This document shows positions 9,104-16,495 of a DNA stretch of 64,000 nucleotides, piece after piece. Every line of letters begins with the position of its first letter. Within the stretch, counting starts at the first letter, position 1. Below the pieces are notes generated by a model, which worked only from the letters and a program-made list of their open reading frames with translations, was not told where the DNA came from and searched no databases. Both the position numbers and the translations under genes were made by a program. Source of the DNA: Rhizobiales bacterium 2SD (GTDB taxonomy: Bacteria > Pseudomonadota > Alphaproteobacteria > Rhizobiales > Beijerinckiaceae). The DNA is taken from the NCBI GenBank assembly GCA_005502805.1, contig SCMY01000004.1, positions 124,001 through 188,000 of the forward strand, in the 5' to 3' direction.

Positions 9104-10297
9104 ATGCCCATTGCCGTCTATGCCCTCACCGCCGGTGCCTTCGGCATCGGCACCACCGAATTCGTCATCATGGGCCTGTTGTTGCAGGTCGCCGCCGACC
9201 TTCAGGTCTCGGTGGCGATGACCGGCCTGCTGATCTCCGGCTATGCGCTCGGCGTCTTCGTCGGCGCGCCTGTCCTGACCCTCGCCACCCGCAAGCTGCC
9301 GCGCAAGCAGGTGCTGATCCTGCTGATGGCGATCTTCACCCTCGGCAACATCGCCTGCGCGCTTGCGCCGAGCTACGGCCTGCTGATGGCAGCGCGGATC
9401 GTCACCTCGCTGGCGCATGGCACGTTCTTCGGCGTCGGCTCGGTCGTCGCGACCAGCCTCGTCCCCGAGGACAAGAAGGCCTCGGCCATCGCCGTGATGT
9501 TCACCGGCCTCACCATCGCGACCCTGCTCGGCGTCCCCGCCGGTGCCTGGCTCGGCCTAAACTTCGGCTGGCGCGCCACCTTCTGGACCATCGCCGGCAT
9601 CGGCGTCGTCGCCATGCTGGTGCTCGCCCGCCTCGTCCCGGCCGACAAGGGCAAGGTCGAGGTCGCCCCGCTGCGCCAGGAACTCGCGACGCTGGCCGAC
9701 CCGCAGGTGCTGCTCGGCCTTGCCATGACCGTGCTCGGCTTCGGCGGCGTTTTCGCGGTCTTCACCTATATCCAGCCGATCCTGGTCGAGATCACCGGCT
9801 TCTCGCAGGAAGCCGTCTCGCCGATCCTGCTGCTCTTCGGCCTCGGCCTGATCGTCGGCAACATGCTCGGCGGCAAGTTCGCCGACCGCAACTTGCCGCT
9901 GGCTTTGCTCGTAACCACGGCGACGCTCGCCATCGTGCTCTTCGCCATGACGGCGACGCTGCGCAATCCCATCGCGGTAACGATCTTCGTCGGGCTGATC
10001 GGCGCCGCCGCCTTCGCTACTGTCGCACCCCTACAGATGCGCGTGCTCGACAAGGCTGGGCCGGCCGGGCGTAATCTCGCCTCCAGCCTCAACATCGCCG
10101 CCTTCAACCTCGGCAATGCCTTCGGCGCCTGGCTCGGCGGCGTCACCATCGACCATGGCCCGGGCTTGGCCGCCGTGACCTGGGTCGCAGCGCTGGTGCC
10201 GCTGGCGAGTCTGGTTCTGGCAGTGATCAGCCTGCGCCTCGACAAGCGCCCACAAGGGGCGCTGCAGACCGCCCCTGCCTCCTGCCCGCAGGCTTGA
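9104..10297 (+). CDS. MFS transporter, DHA1 family (AraJ/YdhP-like exporter)
   Basis: Inner-membrane major facilitator of 397 residues with twelve predicted helices. The N terminus GAFGIGTTEFVIMGLLLQVA is characteristic of the AraJ/YdhP/SotB-like sugar and drug efflux group. The loop 2-3 region reads RKLPRKQVLILLMA and helix 5 carries a motif-C-like glycine and proline pattern (GVPAGAWLGLNFGWR). The start at 9104 gives the family-like MPIAVYALTAGAFG; an upstream in-frame ATG at 9053 would add 17 unrelated residues. It is divergent from the LysR gene and 31 bp before the aldo-keto reductase. The substrate is unknown; proton-driven export is inferred from the family. Confidence 0.92.
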   Translation: MPIAVYALTAGAFGIGTTEFVIMGLLLQVAADLQVSVAMTGLLISGYALGVFVGAPVLTLATRKLPRKQVLILLMAIFTLGNIACALAPSYGLLMAARIVTSLAHGTFFGVGSVVATSLVPEDKKASAIAVMFTGLTIATLLGVPAGAWLGLNFGWRATFWTIAGIGVVAMLVLARLVPADKGKVEVAPLRQELATLADPQVLLGLAMTVLGFGGVFAVFTYIQPILVEITGFSQEAVSPILLLFGLGLIVGNMLGGKFADRNLPLALLVTTATLAIVLFAMTATLRNPIAVTIFVGLIGAAAFATVAPLQMRVLDKAGPAGRNLASSLNIAAFNLGNAFGAWLGGVTIDHGPGLAAVTWVAALVPLASLVLAVISLRLDKRPQGALQTAPASCPQA

Positions 10298-10328
10298 ATA
10301 TCAAAGGCTTCGCATAAGGAACTGAACC

Positions 10329-11363
10329 ATGGACTACAGATATCTCGGCCGCTCCGGCCTCAAGGTTCCCGCCCTCAGCTTCGGCGCCGGCACCTTTGGC
10401 GGCCAGGGTCCGCTCTTCAGCAACTGGGGCACCAGCGACGCCAAGGAGGCGACCCGCCTCGTCGACATCTGCCTGGAAGCCGGGGTCAATCTGTTCGACA
10501 CCGCCGACGTCTATTCGAACGGCGCCTCCGAGGAGATTCTCGGCGCGGCGATCAAGGGGCGGCGCGACAAGGTGCTGATCTCGACCAAGCTGACGCTACC
10601 GATGGGCGACGGTCCCAACGACGCCGGCTCCTCGCGCAGTCGCCTGATCGACGGCACCGAGGCCGCGCTGCGCCGGCTCGGCAGCGACCATATCGACCTG
10701 CTCCAGCTCCATGCCTTCGACGCCTTCACGCCGATCGAGGAGGTGCTCTCGACCCTGGATGCGCTCGTCCGCGCCGGCAAGATCCGCCAGGTCGGCGTCT
10801 CCAACTTCGCCGGCTGGCAACTGATGAAGTCGCTCGCATTGGCCGAGAAGCACGGCTTCCCGCGCTATGTCGCGCATCAGGTCTATTATTCGCTGGTCGG
10901 CCGCGACTACGAGTTCGACCTGATGCCGCTCGGCCTCGATCAAGGTGTCGGCGCCCTCGTCTGGAGCCCGCTCGGCTGGGGCCGCCTCACCGGCAAGATC
11001 AGGCGCGGCCAGCCGCTGCCCGAAGGCAGCCGTCTGCATCAGACCGCCGATTTCGGCCCGCCGGTCGACGACGAGAAGCTCTATGCCATCGTCGATGTGC
11101 TCGACGCGCTCGCAAAGGAGACCGGCAAGACGGTTCCGCAGATCGCGATCAACTGGCTGCTGCAGCGCCCGAGCGTCGCCTCCGTGATCATCGGCGCCCG
11201 CAACGAGCAGCAATTGCGCGACAATCTCGGCGCCGTCGGCTGGGCCCTGACGCCGGAACAGATCGCACGGCTCGACAAGGCGAGCGCTATCGTTCCGCCC
11301 TACCCGGCCTTCCCCTATCATCGCCAGGAGGGCTTCGCCCGGCTCAATCCGCCGGTTGTTTGA
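10329..11363 (+). CDS. Aldo/keto reductase
   Basis: NADPH-dependent oxidoreductase of 344 residues with a TIM-barrel fold. The catalytic tetrad is visible: Asp and Tyr in FDTADVYSNG, Lys in LISTKL and His in DLLQLHAFD. The C-terminal cofactor region reads SVIIGARNEQQLRDNL. It resembles the AKR subfamily represented by YajO/YghZ-like proteins. It lies 31 bp after the MFS gene and probably shares its transcript, so reduction and export of a common carbonyl compound is a reasonable inference. Nothing in the sequence specifies the substrate. Confidence 0.93.
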   Translation: MDYRYLGRSGLKVPALSFGAGTFGGQGPLFSNWGTSDAKEATRLVDICLEAGVNLFDTADVYSNGASEEILGAAIKGRRDKVLISTKLTLPMGDGPNDAGSSRSRLIDGTEAALRRLGSDHIDLLQLHAFDAFTPIEEVLSTLDALVRAGKIRQVGVSNFAGWQLMKSLALAEKHGFPRYVAHQVYYSLVGRDYEFDLMPLGLDQGVGALVWSPLGWGRLTGKIRRGQPLPEGSRLHQTADFGPPVDDEKLYAIVDVLDALAKETGKTVPQIAINWLLQRPSVASVIIGARNEQQLRDNLGAVGWALTPEQIARLDKASAIVPPYPAFPYHRQEGFARLNPPVV

Positions 11364-11380
11364 TACGCCAAACCCTTCCT

Positions 11381-11487
11381 AGTCATCCCGGACGCAGCGA
11401 AGCGGAGATCCGGGATCCATTCCGGAGCCTTCCCGATGGAGGTTCAGGCATGGATCCCGGGTCTCCCTTTGGTCGCCCGGGATGACT
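11381..11487. repeat. Composite palindromic intergenic repeat
   Basis: The outer arms AGTCATCCCGG (11381-11391) and CCGGGATGACT (11477-11487) are exact inverted complements. A second inner pair, with GATCCGGGATCCA near 11407-11419 opposing TGGATCCCGGGTC near 11450-11462, is an imperfect inverted repeat. The whole can fold into a long hairpin in the gap after the aldo-keto reductase. The style matches dispersed palindromic elements of Hyphomicrobiales genomes. Only one copy occurs in this window, so dispersal is inferred. Confidence 0.75.
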
Positions 11488-11532
11488 TAGTTTAGGGAAC
11501 ATCGACGCAGCTTGATTTTTTTCGCGCGGCCC

Positions 11533-11560
11533 TGTCGGCTGCCGGCCCGGCCGAACGTCC
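11533..11560 (+). promoter_or_regulatory. Candidate ECF42-type promoter, site A (YCII-sigma operon)
   Basis: TGTCGG (11533-11538), 17-bp spacer, CGTCC (11556-11560). It is preceded by a T-rich tract (TTTTTTTC) ending 9 nt upstream and followed 24 nt later by the YCII start codon. The same element with the same spacing occurs at two other start regions of this locus, which suggests autoregulation by the encoded sigma factor. Confidence 0.7.
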
Positions 11561-11584
11561 TTGGCCTGAACCGGAGCGCTGCGC

Positions 11585-11950
11585 ATGCACTACGCCATCC
11601 TTTGCTATCATTCCGAAGAGGTCGTCATGGCCTGGACGAAGGAGCAGAACGAGGAGGTCATGGGCCGCCTCGAAAAGGTCCGCCAGCGCATCGCCAAGGA
11701 AGGCAAGCTCGGCCCGGTCGCGCGCCTGCTGCCGACCACGGCGGCGACGACCCTGCGCAAGGACCGCGATCCGCCGCTGATCATCGATGGTCCCTTCGCC
11801 GAGACCAAGGAGCAGTTCCTCGGCTTCTACATCGTCGACGTCGCCGATCTCGACGAGGCGCTCGGCATCGCGCGCGAGCTCGGTGAGGCCAATCCCGGCG
11901 GTGCCTTCGAGGTCCGCCCGCTCGCCGTCTATTACCCGGCCGGAGTCTGA
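11585..11950 (+). CDS. YCII-related (DGPF-type) domain protein
   Basis: Small cytoplasmic protein of 121 residues. It shows the YCII/DGPF pattern: MHYAILCYHSEE at the N terminus, a central IIDGPFAETKEQFLGFYIVD in which DGPFAE is the family signature, and a C-terminal RPLAVYY. It lies 2 nt before an ECF sigma factor gene, and such pairs define the ECF42 group, where the DGPF protein is co-expressed with the sigma factor. Its biochemical role is not established; ferredoxin-like dimers with a possible enzymatic pocket are known for the fold. The start follows a CCGGAG motif. Confidence 0.88.
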   Translation: MHYAILCYHSEEVVMAWTKEQNEEVMGRLEKVRQRIAKEGKLGPVARLLPTTAATTLRKDRDPPLIIDGPFAETKEQFLGFYIVDVADLDEALGIARELGEANPGGAFEVRPLAVYYPAGV

Positions 11951-11952
11951 TC

Positions 11953-13215
11953 ATGGCCGAGATCGCCTGGATCCATGCGGCGCTGACCTCGGCGCGCCCT
12001 CAGGCGATCAGCGCCCTGCTGCGCTATTTCCGCGATCTCGACATCGCCGAGGAGGCTTATCAGGAGGCCTGCCTCCGGGCACTGAAGACCTGGCCGCAGA
12101 ACGGCCCGCCGCGCGATCCAGCCGCCTGGCTGATCTTCGTCGGCCGCAATGTCGCGCTCGACCAGGTCAGGCGGCAGAAGAAGCAGGAAGCCCTGCCCGA
12201 CGAGGACAGGCTCTCCGATCTCGGCGATGCCGAGAGCGAGGTCGCAGAGCGGCTCGACGGCGGCCATTACCGCGACGACATCCTGCGGCTGCTGTTCATC
12301 TGCTGCCACCCCGATTTGCCGGCGACGCAGCAGGTCGCGCTCGCCTTGCGCATCGTCTCGGGACTCAGCGTCAAGCAGATCGCCCGAGCCTTCCTCGTCG
12401 GCGAGAGCGCGATGGAGCAGCGCATCACCCGCGCCAAGGCCCGCGTCGCCGCAGCCCACGTCCCGTTCGAGACGCCCGGCCCGGTCGAGCGCGCCGAGCG
12501 CCTCGCGGCAGTGGCGGCGATGCTCTACCTCGTTTTCAACGAAGGCTATTCGGCCAGCGGCGCCGAGGCGGATCGTCGCCGGCCGTTCAGCGAGGAAGCC
12601 ATCCGCCTGACGCGGCTGCTGCTGCGCCTGTTCCAGACCGAGCCCGAGATCATGGGGCTGCTGGGCCTGATGCTGCTCCAGCACGCTCGTGCCGGAGCCA
12701 GGCTCGATGCAGACGGGCAGATCGTCCTGCTCGAGGATCAGGACCGCTCGCTTTGGGACCGCGAGATGATCGCCGAGGGCCTGGCGCTAGTCGACAAGGC
12801 GATGCGCCATCGCAAGCCCGGTCCCTACCAGATCCAGGCCGGGATCGCTGGCGTCCACAGCCGCGCCGCGCGGGCGGGCGAGACCGACTGGGCCCAGATC
12901 GATATCCTCTACGCCACGCTTGAGCATATCCAGCCTTCGCCGGTGATCACGCTCAACCGCGCGGTCGCCATCGCCAAGCTGCGTGGGCCGGAGGCCGCGC
13001 TCGCCATGGTCGAGCCGCTGGAGCAGTCGCTCTCGGGGTATTTCTACTTCTTCGGCTTCAAGGGCTGGCTGCTGATGCAGCTCGGCCGCGATCGCGAGGC
13101 GCGCAGCACCTTCGACCGCGCCATCGCCCTCGCCGGCTCGGCCAGCGAGGCCGCCCATATCCGTCAGCATATCGACCGGCTGATGCGCGAAAGCGGGCAA
13201 GCCGCGGCCGGCTGA
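11953..13215 (+). CDS. ECF sigma factor, ECF42 type with C-terminal extension
   Basis: RNA polymerase sigma factor of 420 residues, more than twice the size of a minimal ECF factor. Region 2 is at about residues 15-80 (LRYFRDLDIAEEAYQEACLR, AAWLIFVGRNVALDQVRR) and region 4 at about 115-160 (QQVALALRIVSGLSVKQIAR, then SAMEQRITRAKARV). A long helical C-terminal extension of about 240 residues follows, with LYLVFNEGYSAS and TPR-like repeats (FKGWLLMQLGRDREARSTFD). This is the ECF42 architecture, in which no anti-sigma factor is encoded and the extension is thought to control activity. It is translationally linked to the YCII gene (2-nt gap). Confidence 0.92.
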   Translation: MAEIAWIHAALTSARPQAISALLRYFRDLDIAEEAYQEACLRALKTWPQNGPPRDPAAWLIFVGRNVALDQVRRQKKQEALPDEDRLSDLGDAESEVAERLDGGHYRDDILRLLFICCHPDLPATQQVALALRIVSGLSVKQIARAFLVGESAMEQRITRAKARVAAAHVPFETPGPVERAERLAAVAAMLYLVFNEGYSASGAEADRRRPFSEEAIRLTRLLLRLFQTEPEIMGLLGLMLLQHARAGARLDADGQIVLLEDQDRSLWDREMIAEGLALVDKAMRHRKPGPYQIQAGIAGVHSRAARAGETDWAQIDILYATLEHIQPSPVITLNRAVAIAKLRGPEAALAMVEPLEQSLSGYFYFFGFKGWLLMQLGRDREARSTFDRAIALAGSASEAAHIRQHIDRLMRESGQAAAG

Positions 13216-13254
13216 AGCCGGTGACGGATCGTTGCTGAAAATTTTCAGGTGCCG

Positions 13255-13282
13255 TGTCGGCACCGCACCCGCCCGTTCGTCC
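13255..13282 (+). promoter_or_regulatory. Candidate ECF42-type promoter, site B (DUF899 gene)
   Basis: TGTCGG (13255-13260), 17-bp spacer, CGTCC (13278-13282). An exact 14-bp palindrome CTGAAAATTTTCAG (13235-13248) supplies the upstream A/T tract, 8 nt before TGTCGG. A 7-bp hairpin (GGTGCCG / CGGCACC, 13248-13264) overlaps the -35 element. The DUF899 start codon is about 130 nt downstream, leaving a long untranslated leader. Confidence 0.65.
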
Positions 13283-13415
13283 TTGCTGCAAAGGGGCGAC
13301 GAGCGATTGGCATCGGCTGGATAGGGCCGGGACCAAAAACTCGTCGATGACAACAGCTTGCTTTGGAATCTTGAACCTCAGGATCGGAGCGGCCATTGCA
13401 GCGAGGAGACCGACC

Positions 13416-14186
13416 ATGACGCAGACCACCGTCAGCAAGGAAGACTGGATCGCCGCCCGCAAGGCCCTGCTCGTCAAGGAGAAGGCGCTGACCCGCCAGC
13501 GCGATGCGATCGCCGCCGAGCGCCGCGCTTTGCCGCGCCTCCGGATCGAGAAGGACTACCTCTTCGATACGCCGACCGGGAAGCAGACGCTCGCCGACCT
13601 CTTTCGCGGCCGCAGCCAGCTCATCGTCAAGCATTTCATGCTCGCGCCCGGCCAGATCGAGGGCTGCGTCGGCTGCTCCTTCGAGGCCGACCATGTCGAT
13701 GGCGTGCTGCAGCATCTCGAACGTCACGACGTCGCCTATGTCGCGGTGGCGCGGGCGCCGCTCGCCGAGATCGAGGCCTACAAGAGCCGCATGGGCTGGC
13801 GTTTCCATTGGGTCTCGTCCCATGGCAGCGACTTCAACTACGATTTCGACGTCTCATACACGCCGGAACAGCTCGCCAACGCTTTCTACAATTTCGAAAC
13901 GATCGCCTCGCCGCTGGAAGACCTGTCCGGCCACACCGTCTTCGAGAAGGATTCGGACGGGGCGATCTACCAGACCTACTCCACCTTCGGCCGCGGCGCC
14001 GAGGAGGTGCTCGGCACCTATATGTATCTCGACCTGACGCCGAAGGGCCGCAACGAGACCGGTCCGGCCGGTAACCTGACCGACTGGGTCCGCCCGCACG
14101 ACCGCTACGACACGCCCGGCAAGACCGACATGACCGGCCGCTGGCGCGAGGAGGCCCCCTGCTGCCACGCCCCGGCGGCGGAATAG
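13416..14186 (+). CDS. DUF899 family thioredoxin-like protein
   Basis: Predicted cytoplasmic protein of 256 residues with a thioredoxin-like fold. Family features are the basic helical N terminus (KEDWIAARKALLVKEKALTR), YLFDTPTGKQTLADLF, the CVGCSFEADHVDG motif with a Cys-x-x-Cys pair, the SDFNYDFDVSYTPEQ segment and a C-terminal GTYMYLDLTPKGRNE. The start at 13416 follows GAGGAGACC; readings that begin further upstream add unrelated sequence. DUF899 genes recur in ECF42 loci together with SRPBCC and DUF1579 genes, as here. A redox role is inferred from fold and CxxC only. Confidence 0.88.
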   Translation: MTQTTVSKEDWIAARKALLVKEKALTRQRDAIAAERRALPRLRIEKDYLFDTPTGKQTLADLFRGRSQLIVKHFMLAPGQIEGCVGCSFEADHVDGVLQHLERHDVAYVAVARAPLAEIEAYKSRMGWRFHWVSSHGSDFNYDFDVSYTPEQLANAFYNFETIASPLEDLSGHTVFEKDSDGAIYQTYSTFGRGAEEVLGTYMYLDLTPKGRNETGPAGNLTDWVRPHDRYDTPGKTDMTGRWREEAPCCHAPAAE

Positions 14187-14209
14187 CCCCTGACGAGCGG
14201 GAGGACGCG

Positions 14210-14464
14210 ATGATCTGTTGCTCCATCGGCGCGGTGACTTTGGCGGCCGGCCTGGCGAAGCGTCGCCAGATCGCCCGGCGGCTCGGCCTCGCCCTGCCGC
14301 TCCTGTCGATCGCCTTGCTGGGAGCGGCGGGCCTGTTTCTCGGCCAGCACGCCGGCCACTACGCCGAGCGCGCCCGTCTCAACCAGCGCGACCTGCTCGC
14401 CGAGGTCCTGGCAGCGCCGCTCTGCAGCGGCGCGCCTGTGGTTGCTGCAGAGCCGAGCCAATGA
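14210..14464 (+). CDS. Small membrane protein of unknown function
   Basis: 84-residue protein starting MICCSIGAV, with a hydrophobic stretch at about residues 30-46 (LALPLLSIALLGAAGLFL) and a shorter one near the N terminus, separated by a basic loop (AKRRQIARR). Four cysteines or fewer are present, two adjacent at the start (ICC) and one near the end (APLCSG). A strong ribosome binding site (GGGAGG) precedes the ATG, and the gene starts 23 nt after the DUF899 stop, supporting a real co-transcribed gene. I do not recognise the family. Its stop overlaps the region just before candidate promoter site C. Confidence 0.6.
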   Translation: MICCSIGAVTLAAGLAKRRQIARRLGLALPLLSIALLGAAGLFLGQHAGHYAERARLNQRDLLAEVLAAPLCSGAPVVAAEPSQ

Positions 14465-14501
14465 AGCCTTCAGCCGGCTCGCAAAAAATTTTCGCGCCGG
14501 C

Positions 14502-14529
14502 TGTCGGATCGGCCGAGGCGCCAGCGTCC
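14502..14529 (+). promoter_or_regulatory. Candidate ECF42-type promoter, site C (SRPBCC-DUF1579)
   Basis: TGTCGG (14502-14507), 17-bp spacer, CGTCC (14525-14529), with an AAAAAATTTTC tract ending 8 nt upstream. The SRPBCC start codon lies 56 nt after the element. Spacing and both half-elements are identical to sites A and B. Confidence 0.7.
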
Positions 14530-14585
14530 TAGCAGCAGACGGGCGGAAAGATCGGCCCCGCAACGCCTGCCATCAGGAGGAAACC

Positions 14586-15137
14586 ATGCTCACCTATCTT
14601 GCCATCGCCGTGCTCGCCATCATCGCCGGCGTCCTCATTGTCGCCGCACGCAAGCCCGATATCTTCGAGGTCAGCCGTTCCGCGACGATCCGGGCGACGC
14701 CCGAGCGCATCTTCGCCTTGCTCGCGGACTTCCAGGAATGGGGCGCCTGGTCGCCCTATGAGAAGAAGGATCCGGCGATGAAGCGCAGCTTCAAGGGCGC
14801 GACCTCCGGCGTCGGCGCCGTCTACGCCTTCGACGGCAACAAGCAGGCCGGCACCGGCGAGCTCGCCATCGTCGAGGTCCAGGCGCCGAGAAAGCTCGCC
14901 GTCACGCTCGACATGACCAAGCCGATGGCCTGCCACAACCTGATTATCTTCACCCTCGCCCCGGCCGAGGGCGGCACGCTGGTGACCTGGCGCATGGAAG
15001 GCGCCTGCCCGTTCATCGGCAAGGTCATGGGCACGATCTTCAACATGGACCGCATGGTCGGCGACGATTTCGAGAAGGGCCTCGCCGCCCTGAAGCAGGC
15101 CACCGAGAGGCCGCAGCTGGTTGCTGCCGCGGCCTGA
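14586..15137 (+). CDS. SRPBCC family protein (polyketide cyclase/START-like)
   Basis: 183-residue protein with an N-terminal membrane helix (MLTYLAIAVLAIIAGVLIVA, residues 1-20) followed by a START-like helix-grip domain: the SRSATIRATPERIFALLADF beginning, WGAWSPYEKKDP and a C-terminal long helix (FNMDRMVGDDFEKGLAALK). The ATG at 14586 follows CAGGAGGA. Domains of this family bind hydrophobic ligands. It is the first gene after candidate promoter C and 56 nt ahead of DUF1579, so it is probably part of the ECF42 regulon. Confidence 0.88.
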   Translation: MLTYLAIAVLAIIAGVLIVAARKPDIFEVSRSATIRATPERIFALLADFQEWGAWSPYEKKDPAMKRSFKGATSGVGAVYAFDGNKQAGTGELAIVEVQAPRKLAVTLDMTKPMACHNLIIFTLAPAEGGTLVTWRMEGACPFIGKVMGTIFNMDRMVGDDFEKGLAALKQATERPQLVAAAA

Positions 15138-15192
15138 CCCTAGCGCAGTCGACTGTCCACCCCAGAGAAGCGAAAACCAAGGAGGAAGAGCC

Positions 15193-15729
15193 ATGAGCAA
15201 CGCAGCAGAACTCGACAAGCCGCAGGCCGGTGATCTCTCCGGCTGCATGCCATCCAAGCCCCAGGCGGAGCATGACTGGCTCCTCCAGCTCGTCGGCGAA
15301 TGGACCTATGAGAGCGAGTGCATGATGGGTCCGGACCAGCCGCCGATGAAGTCTTCAGGCACGCAGTCCTACTCGTCGATCGGCGAGCTCTGGCTCGTCG
15401 GCGACGGCACCGGCAGCATGCCCGATGGCAGCCCGGCGAAGACCCGGATCACGCTCGGCTACGATCCGCTCAAGGAACGCTATGTCGGCTCCTTCATCGG
15501 CTCGATGATGAGCGGTCAATGGGTCTATTCCGGCACCCGCAGCGCCGACGGCAAAGTGCTGACCCTCGATACCGAAGGCCCCGACTTCACCAAGCCCGGC
15601 CAGACGGCGGCCTATCAGGACATCGTCGAGGTCAAGAGCCCGGACCATCACATCCTGTCCTCGCGCGCCAGGGGCGAGGATGGCCAGTGGGTCCAGTTCA
15701 TGACGGCGCATTACCGCCGGGTGAAGTGA
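15193..15729 (+). CDS. DUF1579 family protein
   Basis: Predicted cytoplasmic protein of 178 residues. It matches DUF1579 in its order of motifs: HDWLLQLVGEWTYESEC, a GTQSYSSIGELWLVGDG strand pair, TLGYDPLKERYVGSFI, and a repeated beta pattern ending QFMTAHYRRV. The start at 15193 follows AGGAGGAAG. No enzymatic role is established for the family. It lies at the end of the ECF42 locus and is followed by a strong hairpin, which fits the end of the transcript. Confidence 0.85.
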   Translation: MSNAAELDKPQAGDLSGCMPSKPQAEHDWLLQLVGEWTYESECMMGPDQPPMKSSGTQSYSSIGELWLVGDGTGSMPDGSPAKTRITLGYDPLKERYVGSFIGSMMSGQWVYSGTRSADGKVLTLDTEGPDFTKPGQTAAYQDIVEVKSPDHHILSSRARGEDGQWVQFMTAHYRRVK

Positions 15730-15760
15730 CGGCTGGGCGCCGACGCGCCTTAAGGCCTTT

Positions 15761-15793
15761 CGAGGGCGCGGAGCGACCAGCTCCGCGCCCTCG
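15761..15793 (+). terminator. Strong GC hairpin after DUF1579
   Basis: A perfect 14-bp stem (CGAGGGCGCGGAGC, 15761-15774, with its complement at 15780-15793) and a 5-nt loop lie 32 nt after the DUF1579 stop and before trpG. There is no clear U tract, so factor-independent termination is uncertain. Confidence 0.5.
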
Positions 15794-15863
15794 CGCTTGA
15801 CCGGGGCGCGCGTTCGGGGGCATGTGCAGCCCTGAGAAACTGGGTGGGAACGGCCTAGACGCG

Positions 15864-16481
15864 ATGCGCATCCTGCTGATCGACAATTACGACAGCTTCA
15901 CCTGGAACCTGGTCCACCTGATCGGCGGGCTCGGCGCCAAGGTCGACGTGCGCCGCAACGACACGCTCTCGGTCGATGAGGCCCTCACCGGCGAGCATGA
16001 CGCGATCGTGCTCTCGCCCGGCCCCTGCACCCCGAACGAAGCCGGCATCTGCCTCGATCTCGTCCGCCAGGGCGCCGATAGGAAGCCGATCTTCGGCGTC
16101 TGCCTCGGCTTGCAGACGATCGGCCAGGTCTTCGGCGGCGAAGTGGTGCGCGCCCCCCTGCCGATGCACGGCAAGGTCTCGACCATCACCCATCGCGCCC
16201 GCGGCTTGTTCCACGGCATCAACGGCCCGCTCGACGCGACGCGCTATCACTCGCTGGTCGTTCGGCGCGAGAGCTGCCCGGCCGAGCTTTCGATCGAGGC
16301 CGAATCCGGCGACGGCATGATCATGGCGCTGTCGCATCGCGACCTGCCGGTGCACGGCGTCCAGTTCCATCCCGAGAGCATCGCCTCGGAGCATGGGGCT
16401 ACGATCCTGCGCAATTTCCTCGATCTCGCCGAGCGATGGTCGCGCCAGAACACCAAAGCCGCCCTTTCCGCGACAGCCTGA
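15864..16481 (+). CDS. trpG: Anthranilate synthase component II (glutamine amidotransferase)
   Basis: Small subunit that releases ammonia from glutamine for TrpE, 205 residues. The class I amidotransferase triad is visible: the nucleophile Cys in [11 protein letters not shown], and His and Glu in GVQFHPES. The N terminus [19 protein letters not shown] is typical. The start at 15864 was chosen for this family match; an in-frame ATG at 15822 has a G-rich upstream segment but adds 14 unrelated residues. It begins the trpGDC-moaC-moeA run. Its partner trpE is nearly 12 kb upstream. Confidence 0.96.
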   Translation: MRILLIDNYDSFTWNLVHLIGGLGAKVDVRRNDTLSVDEALTGEHDAIVLSPGPCTPNEAGICLDLVRQGADRKPIFGVCLGLQTIGQVFGGEVVRAPLPMHGKVSTITHRARGLFHGINGPLDATRYHSLVVRRESCPAELSIEAESGDGMIMALSHRDLPVHGVQFHPESIASEHGATILRNFLDLAERWSRQNTKAALSATA

Positions 16482-16495
16482 TCGATCGAGTTCCC

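Noticed and set aside
15793..15863. Possible tryptophan leader peptide before trpG
   Set aside because: No short frame with tandem Trp codons and no alternative antiterminator pairing was seen here or before trpE.
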